Of a stretch of 17,850 nucleotides of DNA, positions 6,145 through 13,243 are shown in pieces. Made by a program: the position numbers and the translations under genes. The stretch comes from JAPUIN01 sp041580375 (GTDB lineage: Bacteria > Acidobacteriota > Polarisedimenticolia > Gp22-AA2). The stretch is taken from the NCBI GenBank assembly GCA_041580375.1, contig JBFGDZ010000064.1, positions 1 through 17,850 of the forward strand, read 5' to 3'. Below the pieces are notes generated by a model, which was given only the letters and a program-made list of their open reading frames with translations, made no database searches and was not told the DNA's origin. Numbering within the stretch: position 1 is the stretch's first letter; each line of letters starts with the position of its first letter.

Positions 6145-7652
6145 GCGCGCCGATCCGGATCTCCGCGCAGAAGGGGGAACTCGCCGGTTGCGAGGCGGAC
6201 GTCGGGATCGTCTACCGGTTCCGCGGAGACGAGGACGTCTGCGGTCCCCTCGGAGCGCCCCTGGCGAAGCGCCTCTCGGGGGTCGCGCGGGCCGATCATT
6301 TCGACGGCGACGCCGGCCGGACGCTCCTGTGGCACGCCCCCGGCCGGGAGGGCGAGCGCTGCGGTCGCTACCTCATCCTCGGCCTGGGTCCCCGTAACGA
6401 GCTGACACTCGACCGGTACCGGCACTACATCGGCGAGGCCTGCATACAGGCGGATCGTCTCGGCGCCGCGAGCGTCGCGATCCCGCTCCTCGAGGCCGGG
6501 GCCGCCCCGCTCGGATCCCGCGAGGCGGGCGTCGCGCTGGCCGAGGGCGTGCTGCTCGGGACTTATCGATTCGAGCGCTACCGCTCCCAGCCCGAAGCGG
6601 GCCGCCGGCATCTGCGCAGCGTCACGGTCGCGGCCGGCTCCGTCGCCCTGCGGGAGGTCGAGAGCGCGATCGGGCTGGGCGAGGTCTGCGCTTCGGCCAC
6701 GAACTTCGCGCGCGACCTGGTCAACGAACCGGCGGGCGTCATGACCCCCGAGCGCATGGCGGCCATCGCGCGTGATGTGGGGGCCGAAACGAGGATCGCC
6801 GTGCGGGTGATCGAGCCGGACGAATTGCGCTCGATGGGCATGGGCGGGATTCTCGGCGTCGGCCAGGGCTCCCGCAATCCCCCCAGGTTGATCCAATTGA
6901 ACTACGCGCCCGATGAAGGCGCTCGGAAAAAAGTCGCGTTCCTGGGGAAGGGGCTGACGTTCGATTCGGGCGGTCTGTCGCTCAAGTCGGCCGAGGGGAT
7001 GGAGACGATGAAGTGCGACATGGCCGGCTCGGCGGCCGTTCTGGGTGCGATGCGCGCGCTGCCGGAGCTCAACCCGCCGGTCGAGGTCGTCGGGCTGATG
7101 GGGATGGCGGAGAACATGCCGGACGGCGGCGCGATCCGGCCCGGCGACGTCCTGAAGATCATGAACGGCAAGACCGTGGAAGTGCGCAACACCGACGCCG
7201 AGGGACGGCTGGTCCTCGCGGACCTCCTTTCGTACGCCGGCTCGATGGACGGGGTCGAATCGATGATCGATCTCGCCACCCTCACCGGGGCGTGCATGGT
7301 GGCTCTCGGACCCCTCGCTTCTGGCGTCATGGGCAATGACCAGGTGCTCGTGGACGACATCCTGCGCGCCGCCGATCGGGCCGGCGAGAAGATGTGGCCC
7401 CTCCCCCTCTACCGCGAGTACCGGGAGCATCTCAAGAGCGAGATCGCCGACGTGAAGAACACCGCCATCCGCTACGGCGGCGCGATCACCGCGGGACTCT
7501 TCCTCCAGGAGTTCGTCCGACCCGGCCTCCCCTGGGCGCACATCGACATCGCCGGCCCCTCGTTCGGGGACAAGGACTATTCCTACATCCGCAGGGGCGC
7601 CTCCGGGGCCGGCGTCCGCACCCTCATCCACTACTCTCTGAACATCGAGTAG
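6141..7652 (+). CDS. pepA: Leucyl aminopeptidase, M17 family
   Basis: 503 residues from a GTG that overlaps the dxs stop (GTGA), so translation is probably coupled. M17 enzymes are hexameric cytosolic dimetal aminopeptidases that remove N-terminal residues from peptides. The metal ligands fall on the same numbers as in E. coli PepA: K270 and D275 (in GKGLTFDSGG), D293 (in MKCDMAGSAA), and D352 and E354 in the signature NTDAEGRL. The catalytic K282 and R356 are also present. That register supports the chosen start. The protein is complete, with an N-terminal macrodomain-like region (about 1-160) and a C-terminal catalytic domain. Some PepA proteins also bind DNA as repressors or Xer accessory factors, which cannot be judged here. 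Confidence 0.95.
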   Translation: MSAPIRISAQKGELAGCEADVGIVYRFRGDEDVCGPLGAPLAKRLSGVARADHFDGDAGRTLLWHAPGREGERCGRYLILGLGPRNELTLDRYRHYIGEACIQADRLGAASVAIPLLEAGAAPLGSREAGVALAEGVLLGTYRFERYRSQPEAGRRHLRSVTVAAGSVALREVESAIGLGEVCASATNFARDLVNEPAGVMTPERMAAIARDVGAETRIAVRVIEPDELRSMGMGGILGVGQGSRNPPRLIQLNYAPDEGARKKVAFLGKGLTFDSGGLSLKSAEGMETMKCDMAGSAAVLGAMRALPELNPPVEVVGLMGMAENMPDGGAIRPGDVLKIMNGKTVEVRNTDAEGRLVLADLLSYAGSMDGVESMIDLATLTGACMVALGPLASGVMGNDQVLVDDILRAADRAGEKMWPLPLYREYREHLKSEIADVKNTAIRYGGAITAGLFLQEFVRPGLPWAHIDIAGPSFGDKDYSYIRRGASGAGVRTLIHYSLNIE

Positions 7653-7673
7653 TCCACGGGGGAATCCGCGACG

Positions 7674-7695
7674 GCGCCGCGGCCGGCCGCGGCGC
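7674..7695. repeat. Perfect 22-base GC-only inverted repeat between pepA and the moaB-like gene
   Basis: GCGCCGCGGCC (7674-7684) is followed at once by its exact reverse complement (7685-7695). It sits 21 bases after the pepA stop and 10 bases before the next ATG. GGGGTGAG, the likely SD of the next gene, starts at 7696. No T-run follows, so it is not a classical intrinsic terminator. It could slow polymerase, protect the pepA mRNA end or limit translation downstream. Confidence 0.55.
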
Positions 7696-7705
7696 GGGGT
7701 GAGTC

Positions 7706-8218
7706 ATGGGTCATCGCCAGCATCGCAGAGAGGGTCCGCGGGCGGTCGCGTGCGCGATCGTCACAATCAGCGACACCCGCGACGAGACGAGCGATCGCAG
7801 CGGCTCCTACGTGCGCCGGGCCCTGTCGCGCGCCGGGCACTCCGTCGTCGATTACCGGATCCTCCGCGACGATCCGCGGGCGATCCGCGCCCATCTGACG
7901 CGTCTGGCCCGTGGCCGCCGCGCGCGCGTCGTGCTGATCTCCGGCGGCACCGGAATCGCGCGCCGCGACTCCACCTACGAGGCGCTGTCCCGCCTGATCA
8001 CGAAGCGCCTGGACGGATTCGGCGAGCTCTTCCGCGCGCTCTCCTACCGGTCGATCGGTCCGTCGGCGATGCTGAGCCGGGCCGTCGCGGGCACCTGGAG
8101 GGGCATGGTGCTCTTCTCCATGCCGGGCTCGGAGTCGGCCGTCCGTCTCGCCATGGAGCGCCTGATCCTGCCCGAGCTGTCGCACGTGGCCGGACTGCTG
8201 CGGCCGGCGTTAACATGA
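7706..8218 (+). CDS. MoaB/MogA-type molybdopterin biosynthesis protein
   Basis: 170 residues from ATG with GGGGTGAG just upstream. The family adenylates molybdopterin before molybdenum insertion (MogA), or is a close relative of less certain role (MoaB). Motifs are VTISDTRDETSDRSG (19-33), the molybdopterin-binding LISGGTGIARRDST (77-90), GELFR (106-110), SRAVAG (124-129) and MPGS (139-142), all in the expected order and spacing for the E. coli MoaB branch. The usual RDxTPEA reads RDSTYEA: the aspartate is kept but the proline is lost. No other molybdenum-cofactor gene is in the window. It sits between pepA and a redox flavoprotein that shows no sign of needing molybdenum. The first 12 residues are Arg/His-rich and weakly conserved in appearance. 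Confidence 0.88.
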   Translation: MGHRQHRREGPRAVACAIVTISDTRDETSDRSGSYVRRALSRAGHSVVDYRILRDDPRAIRAHLTRLARGRRARVVLISGGTGIARRDSTYEALSRLITKRLDGFGELFRALSYRSIGPSAMLSRAVAGTWRGMVLFSMPGSESAVRLAMERLILPELSHVAGLLRPALT

Positions 8219-8222
8219 GGGG

Positions 8223-11081
8223 ATGAGGACCATGCCGCTTCCGGATCCAGCCGCCGTCGGCAGCGATCTGCGCCGGATCGTCGAGGGCGAAGTCCTCTTC
8301 GATTCCGTCCACAGGACCCTCTACAGCACGGCGGCGTGCATCTACCAGATCCTGCCCCTGGGCGCGGTCGTTCCACGTCACGAGGGGGACGCCCTGGCGG
8401 TCCTGGACTACGCGCGGCGGCACGGGATCCCCGTCACGGCCCGCGGAGCGGGATCGGGACTCGCCGGACAGACTCTCGGCCGTGGCATCATCCTCGATTT
8501 CTCCAAGCACTTCACCCGGATCACCGACGTCGACCGGGAGGCCGGCACGGTGCGCGTGCAGCCCGGCGTCCTCCAGGCGCAGCTGAACAGGGCGCTCCGC
8601 AGGCACGGGATGCAGTACGCGCCCGACCCGTCCTCGGGGGCGTTCTGCACGCTCGGCGGCATGCTCGCGAACAACGCGGGAGGATCGCACACCATCCGCC
8701 ACGGGGCGACACGGGACAACACCGTCTCGCTGCGCGTGGCGCTCGCGGACGGCTCCGTCATCGAGACGCGGCCCGTGCCTCGGCACGCTCTCGCCGGCTC
8801 CGACGGCGGGGAACGGGATCCGCTGCTGCGGCTGGCCGGCGGCCTGGCGTCGATCGTCGATCGGAACCGGGGCCTGATCGAGAGCCGCACGCCGAAGACG
8901 CGACGGAACTCGTCGGGATACGCCCTCGCGGAGGCGGCGGGCGACGCCATCGACCTGGCGCGACTGCTCGTCGGCTCGGAGGGGACCCTCGGCCTCATCC
9001 TGGACGCCACGTTGCGGATCGTCCCCCTGCCGCGCGCCCGGGCCACCGCTCTCGTCCTGTTCGACGACCTGGAGAAATCGGGCGCCGCCGTGGTGGAGAT
9101 CCTGCGCTCGCGCCCGTCGGCCGTGGAGCTCCTGGACCGGACGTTCGTCGACGTGATCCGGGAGGCGAACCCATCGGCGGCGGCGAGCCTGCCCGCGGAC
9201 ACCGAGGCGATCCTGATCGTCGAGGTGGAGGGGGACGAGGCGCTGGACGTGGATGCGCGGATGGCCGGGATCGCGGAGCGGCTCACGGGGCGCGAGCGCC
9301 TCGCCACGGAGGTGCGCCGGAGCGTGCGCCCGGAGGACGCGTCGCGCATCTGGGCGATCCGTAAGGCCGCTTCGCCGATCCTGTCGCGACGCGAGGGCCG
9401 TCTGCGCAACACCCGGTTCATCGAGGACGCCGCCGTGCGGCCGGAGCAGATGGCGGAGTTCGTCGCACGTCTGCGGCGCCTCCTGTCGAAGTACGAGCTG
9501 CCGGCCGCCATCTTCGGGCACGCGGGCGACTGCAATCTGCACTGCAACCCGCTGATGAACCCCAAGGACCCGCGCGATCTCGACACGATGGAGGCGGTGG
9601 CCGAAGAGTTCGTCGACATGGTGATCTCGATGGGCGGATCGCTCTCGGGCGAGCACGGGGACGGGCGCCTGCGCACGCCGTATCTGCGACGCGCCTACGG
9701 CCCCCTGGCGGATCTGTACGGGGACGTCAAGCGCCTGTTCGATCCGCAGGGGATCCTCAACCCCGGCATCAAGGTCCACGACGGCGCGGCGCGTCTGATC
9801 GACGACCTGCGTTACGGGGCGGGCTACCGGCGCGTCGCCACGTCGACGGCGCTGGACGGCGAGGCCTGGCAGCGCGAGATCGAGAAATGCCACGGCTGCG
9901 GCGCCTGCCAGAATTACTGTCCGGTGGCGGTCGAGACGCGCGACGAGGCGGCGACCGCGCGGGCCAAGGCCAACCTGCTGCGGGCCGTGATCTCCGGGCG
10001 GCTCGATCCGGGGGCGATCGCCACGGACGGATTCAAGTCGGTCATGGATCTGTGCGTGAACTGCAGGCTGTGCCACTCCGAGTGCCCCACCGCGATCGAC
10101 ATCCCCGGGATGGCGATCCTCGCGAAGGAGATCTACGTCCGCTCGCGCGGGAAGGGCAGGGCTGAGCGCATCCTCACCGCCGGCCAGCCGGTCCTGCGCG
10201 CAGGTGCGCTCCTCGCGCCCGTGGCCAATGCGGCCCTGAGATGGCGGCCCGTCCGCCGCGCGATGGCCGCGCTGACCGGCGTGGCCGCGGATCGGATCAT
10301 GCAGCCGTTCTCGAGCGAGCCGCTCAGGACGCGCGAGCCGGCGGTCGATCCGGACGGCCGCAAGGTCGCGTACTTCCACGGGTGCTTCGGCGGTTACCAG
10401 GACCTGGAGGGGGAAGGGCGCGCCGCGATCGATCTGCTCGAGCGCCTGGGCTGCTCCGTCGCCGTCCCTCCCCAGGAGTGCTGCGGCATCGCCGCCATCA
10501 CGCACGGCCACCTCGACGACGTGCGTCCGTCGGCAGAACGCAATGTGGCGACCCTCCTCGACTTCGTGCGCCGCGGGTACACGATCCTCTACAGCGCGCC
10601 CTCCTGCGGCCTCGCCCTCGTCGAGGACTATCCGAGGCTGCTGGGCACGCCTCAGTCCGAGGTGCTGGCGCGGCATCTCAGGGATCTCCACGAATTCGCG
10701 CTGGACATCCTGGAGAACGACGCCGCACTGCGCGCGCGTCTTCGGCCGGTGCCCCTGCGCGTCACGTACCACAACCCGTGCCACCTGCAGGCCCGAGGCA
10801 TGGGCGACGAGGCGGTGCGCCTCCTGCGCATGGTGCCGGGCGTCGAGGTCGTTCCGATCGGAGACGATCACTGCTGCGGGATCGCCGGGACGTTCGGCAT
10901 GAAAGAGAAGAACTTCGATCTGTCGATGCGCATGGGCCGGCCGCTCTTCGAGAGCATCGAGCGCACGGGCGTCGGCGTCGTGGCGACCGGGTGCGGCACC
11001 TGCAAGATGCAGATCGAACAGGCCACCCGCCTGCCGGTGGTGCATCCGGCCGCCGTCGTCCGCGACTCGCTCTCCGCATGA
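8223..11081 (+). CDS. Fused FAD-linked oxidase / Fe-S / CCG-domain dehydrogenase (GlcD-GlcF, YdiJ-like)
   Basis: 952 residues joining in one chain what are often two or three subunits. The N-terminal PCMH-type FAD domain has ARGAGSGLAGQ (73-83), NNAGGSHTIRHGATRDN and GSEGTLGLI. The C-terminal oxidase half has GHAGDCNLHCNP and GEHGDGRLRTPYL. Two [4Fe-4S] motifs follow: C556, C559, C562, C566 (CHGCGACQNYCP) and C611, C614, C617, C621 (CVNCRLCHSECP). Two CCG domains end the protein, with ECCG at 753-754 and HCCG at 884-885. Such enzymes oxidise D-2-hydroxyacids (D-lactate, glycolate, D-2-hydroxyglutarate) and pass electrons through Fe-S centres to quinone or another carrier. The substrate is not readable here. 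ATG 8223 has an SD touching it; ATG 8232, nine bases after GAGGGG, is equally plausible. No TM helix is obvious, suggesting peripheral membrane association. Confidence 0.9.
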   Translation: MRTMPLPDPAAVGSDLRRIVEGEVLFDSVHRTLYSTAACIYQILPLGAVVPRHEGDALAVLDYARRHGIPVTARGAGSGLAGQTLGRGIILDFSKHFTRITDVDREAGTVRVQPGVLQAQLNRALRRHGMQYAPDPSSGAFCTLGGMLANNAGGSHTIRHGATRDNTVSLRVALADGSVIETRPVPRHALAGSDGGERDPLLRLAGGLASIVDRNRGLIESRTPKTRRNSSGYALAEAAGDAIDLARLLVGSEGTLGLILDATLRIVPLPRARATALVLFDDLEKSGAAVVEILRSRPSAVELLDRTFVDVIREANPSAAASLPADTEAILIVEVEGDEALDVDARMAGIAERLTGRERLATEVRRSVRPEDASRIWAIRKAASPILSRREGRLRNTRFIEDAAVRPEQMAEFVARLRRLLSKYELPAAIFGHAGDCNLHCNPLMNPKDPRDLDTMEAVAEEFVDMVISMGGSLSGEHGDGRLRTPYLRRAYGPLADLYGDVKRLFDPQGILNPGIKVHDGAARLIDDLRYGAGYRRVATSTALDGEAWQREIEKCHGCGACQNYCPVAVETRDEAATARAKANLLRAVISGRLDPGAIATDGFKSVMDLCVNCRLCHSECPTAIDIPGMAILAKEIYVRSRGKGRAERILTAGQPVLRAGALLAPVANAALRWRPVRRAMAALTGVAADRIMQPFSSEPLRTREPAVDPDGRKVAYFHGCFGGYQDLEGEGRAAIDLLERLGCSVAVPPQECCGIAAITHGHLDDVRPSAERNVATLLDFVRRGYTILYSAPSCGLALVEDYPRLLGTPQSEVLARHLRDLHEFALDILENDAALRARLRPVPLRVTYHNPCHLQARGMGDEAVRLLRMVPGVEVVPIGDDHCCGIAGTFGMKEKNFDLSMRMGRPLFESIERTGVGVVATGCGTCKMQIEQATRLPVVHPAAVVRDSLSA

Positions 11082-11111
11082 CGGTCGGCGGGGGCGCGGA
11101 TCCATCGAATT

Positions 11112-11128
11112 GCGCCTTGACAAGGCGC
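11112..11128. promoter_or_regulatory. Perfect inverted repeat over a -35 box (candidate operator)
   Basis: GCGCCTTG (11112-11119), a single central A, then CAAGGCGC (11121-11128), an exact 8-base inverted repeat. The -35 hexamer TTGACA (11117-11122) lies at its centre, so a dimeric protein bound here would cover the polymerase contact. A transcript could also fold here, but the one-base spacer and lack of a U-tract argue against a terminator. Confidence 0.5.
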
Positions 11129-11145
11129 GGGTCGTGGCCTATATT
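11117..11145 (+). promoter_or_regulatory. Near-consensus sigma-70 promoter for the carbonic anhydrase-like/nrnA operon
   Basis: TTGACA (11117-11122, perfect consensus), a 17-base spacer and TATATT (11140-11145, five of six). This is the best promoter in the window. The start near 11152 leaves a leader of about 68 bases before the TTG start at 11220. Confidence 0.7.
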
Positions 11146-11219
11146 CGCCGGCTTCGCCCCCAGAACCTGACCCGCGAGGATCCGCCGCACGGGCCGATTC
11201 CGCTCCCGGAGACCGTCGC

Positions 11220-11753
11220 TTGACCCACGCCGATCGCACCGCAGAGCCATGCATCGATCCCGAGGCCTGGGTGGCGCCGGGGGCGGCCGTCGTCGGCGAC
11301 GTGCGGGTGGCGCGCCATGCGTCGATCTGGTTCCATGCCACGGTGCGGGGAGACGTGGCGCCGATCGACATCGGAGAGGGGAGCAATATCCAGGACGGAT
11401 GCGTGGTCCACGTCGATCGGGGAGTGCCGACCCGCATCGGCGCCCGGGTCACCCTGGGACACGGCGCGATCGTGCATGCGTCGACGATCGAGGACGAGGT
11501 GCTCGTGGCGATGCGCGCGGTCGTGCTGAGCGGGTGCCGGGTGGGATCCCACAGCCTGATCGGTGCGGGTGCGGTGCTTCCCGAGGGGATGGACGTGCCG
11601 GAAGGAATGCTCGTGATGGGTGTTCCGGGGCGCGTGATCCGGCCGCTGCGAACCGAGGAGATCGATCGGGTGCGGGAGAACGCCCGCACCTACGTGGATC
11701 TCTCCCGCGCCTACAGGAACGGCACGGTCCCGGTCACGGGGTCGCGGACATGA
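11220..11753 (+). CDS. Gamma-carbonic anhydrase-like hexapeptide-repeat protein
   Basis: 177 residues from a TTG start with GGAG eight bases upstream; no better start is in frame near the promoter. Most of the chain is hexapeptide repeats of a left-handed beta-helix (VAPGAAVVGDVRV, IGARVTLGHGAIV, VGSHSLIGAGAVL) followed by a C-terminal helix. The three zinc-ligand histidines of the gamma class are present: H64 in CVVHVD, and H81 and H86 in GHGAIVHA. The conserved R43, D45 and Q58 are also visible. It belongs to the YrdA/PaaY/CaiE-like group, which forms trimers with metal at subunit interfaces. Some members hydrate CO2 and others are thioesterases or have no known activity. The stop overlaps the nrnA start (ATGA), implying coupled translation. 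Confidence 0.88.
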   Translation: MTHADRTAEPCIDPEAWVAPGAAVVGDVRVARHASIWFHATVRGDVAPIDIGEGSNIQDGCVVHVDRGVPTRIGARVTLGHGAIVHASTIEDEVLVAMRAVVLSGCRVGSHSLIGAGAVLPEGMDVPEGMLVMGVPGRVIRPLRTEEIDRVRENARTYVDLSRAYRNGTVPVTGSRT

Positions 11754-12766
11754 CGAAGAAGGACCGTGCGCTCATCGAGGGTGCCGCCAAAAAGCTCGAG
11801 CCGCTGCTCCGGGCCGCCCGCACGGCGGCGCTGTGCACGCACATCACTCCGGACGGCGACGGAATCGGCGCCGAGATCTGCCTCCAGCGCTACCTCGCGT
11901 CTCGCGGGATCGATGCACGCATCCTCAACACCGAGCCGCTCCCCGAGCGGTACCGCTTCCTCGACGGTGACGGCGAGGTCCTCGTCTTCGACGAGACGGA
12001 GCACGGCCGATTCGTCCGCGACGCCGATCTCATCTTCATGCTCGACAATTCGGCCGTGACCCGCCTGGGCACTCTGGAGGAGGCGATCCGGTCGTCCCGC
12101 GCCACCACGGTCTGCATCGACCACCACAACGTGCTCGAGCCTTTCTGGGCGATCAACATCATCGACGAGGACGCCTGCGCAACCGGCGAGTTGATATTTC
12201 AGATCATCAAGGCGCTCGGCGGCCAGCCGGATCGCGTGGCGGCCCAGGCGGCCTACGTCTCCATGGTCACCGACACCGGCTACTTCCGCTTCTCCAAGAC
12301 CTCGCCGCGCTGCCACGAGGCGGCGGCGGAGATGCTGGCGGCCGGCGTCAGCCCCCCGCGCGTCTACCAGGAGGTCTTCGAGCGACACAGCGAGGCGCTC
12401 GTCCGGCTCACGGGCGTCGCCCTCGCCGACCTGCGCCGCGAGGAGGACGGGGCGCTCGCCTGGATCACGCTCACGAGCGAGCAGGTCCGGGCCTGCGGGG
12501 CCGAGATGGAGGACACGTCGGACGTCGTCAATGAGCTCCTCATGATCGACGGCGTTCGATTGGCCGTGCTGTTCAAAGAGCTGGAAGGGGGCCGCGTCAA
12601 GCTCTCCTTCCGGAGCAAGGGGGGGCTGGATGTGAACCGCCTCGCGGCCGGCTTCGGCGGGGGGGGACACACGAACGCGTCCGGGACGGTGATCGAGTCG
12701 ACTCTCGAGGACGCAATCCGGACGATCCTCCCCGCATGCCGTCGGCTTCTCCATTCGGGCCCGTGA
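11750..12766 (+). CDS. nrnA: DHH-family phosphoesterase, NrnA-type nanoRNase / pAp phosphatase
   Basis: The ATG overlaps the preceding stop (ATGA), giving 338 residues, usual for NrnA. The frame stays open upstream inside the carbonic anhydrase gene, but a start there would add a meaningless extension. Metal-binding DHH motifs are in order: H31 and D35/D37 in HITPDGDGIGAE, the DNSA segment, D124-H125-H126 in CIDHHN, and DTGYFRF. The DHHA1 domain carries FGGGGHTNASG (H307) near the end. NrnA degrades 2-5-nucleotide RNA fragments to mononucleotides and in many bacteria dephosphorylates 3'-phosphoadenosine 5'-phosphate. Manganese-dependent cytosolic action is expected from the family. It does not have the CBS/DRTGG domains of the longer pyrophosphatases. 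It is also coupled to the next gene by a GTGA overlap. Confidence 0.93.
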   Translation: MTKKDRALIEGAAKKLEPLLRAARTAALCTHITPDGDGIGAEICLQRYLASRGIDARILNTEPLPERYRFLDGDGEVLVFDETEHGRFVRDADLIFMLDNSAVTRLGTLEEAIRSSRATTVCIDHHNVLEPFWAINIIDEDACATGELIFQIIKALGGQPDRVAAQAAYVSMVTDTGYFRFSKTSPRCHEAAAEMLAAGVSPPRVYQEVFERHSEALVRLTGVALADLRREEDGALAWITLTSEQVRACGAEMEDTSDVVNELLMIDGVRLAVLFKELEGGRVKLSFRSKGGLDVNRLAAGFGGGGHTNASGTVIESTLEDAIRTILPACRRLLHSGP

Positions 12767-13227
12767 GCGCCGATCCACGCGCACCCCATGGGAATCCCGA
12801 GCTTCCGCCCCTCGTTCTGACGTGCCGCGCCGGATGGCGCCTCGCCTTCTTCCTCGCCTCGCTCGCGCTTCTCGGGATCGGGACGGCGGCCCTGGCGGAT
12901 CGCGGCGGGGCCGACGCCGGAGTTCCCGTGCCGCTCGCCGTCATCCTGCTGCTGGCCGGCGCGGGCTGCGCCTATTTCGCGGCGCGCTACTGCCTGTCGA
13001 GGCTGATCCTGGACGAGAGCGGGTTCCGGCTCGTCGGCCCGCTCGGGAGCGACCACGTGCGGTGGGACGCCGTCGTGCGCTGGGAGAGCCGGCGCCCGCC
13101 CACGGGCCCCGGCGTGGTGCGGATCGTTCACGGACCCGAGGGGCGCCGCCTGTCGATCCCCCTCATCTACGAGGACAGCCACGCGCTCGTGATCGGTCTC
13201 GGCCAGGGGCGGTTTCCACGTTACTGA
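12763..13227 (+). CDS. Small two-TM membrane protein with PH-like C-terminal domain
   Basis: Start GTG 12763 overlaps the nrnA stop (GTGA) and gives 154 residues. An ATG at 12736 is in frame but would overlap nrnA by 31 bases. Residues about 26-45 (LAFFLASLALLGIGTAALA) and 57-75 (PLAVILLLAGAGCAYFAAR) form two membrane segments joined by a short loop. After them comes a soluble region with the look of bacterial PH/YcxB-like domains: LILDESGFRLVGPLG, then HVRWDAVVRWE, then RLSIPLIYED. Function is unknown; such domains often sit at the cytoplasmic membrane face. It ends only 16 bases from the convergent ASKHA gene, and I see no terminator in that gap. Confidence 0.7.
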   Translation: MSADPRAPHGNPELPPLVLTCRAGWRLAFFLASLALLGIGTAALADRGGADAGVPVPLAVILLLAGAGCAYFAARYCLSRLILDESGFRLVGPLGSDHVRWDAVVRWESRRPPTGPGVVRIVHGPEGRRLSIPLIYEDSHALVIGLGQGRFPRY

Positions 13228-13243
13228 AAGCGGCTCGATACCG

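Noticed and set aside
7674..7695. Intrinsic terminator after pepA
   Set aside because: The stem is perfect but is followed by GGGG rather than a T-run.
7998..11123. 1041-codon minus-strand open frame
   Set aside because: It is the complementary-strand shadow of the MoaB-like and FAD/Fe-S genes, whose motifs are unambiguous. The composition is typical of antisense G+C-rich DNA.
13228..13243. Bidirectional terminator between the convergent PH-like and ASKHA genes
   Set aside because: The gap is only 16 bases and has no inverted repeat or T-run.
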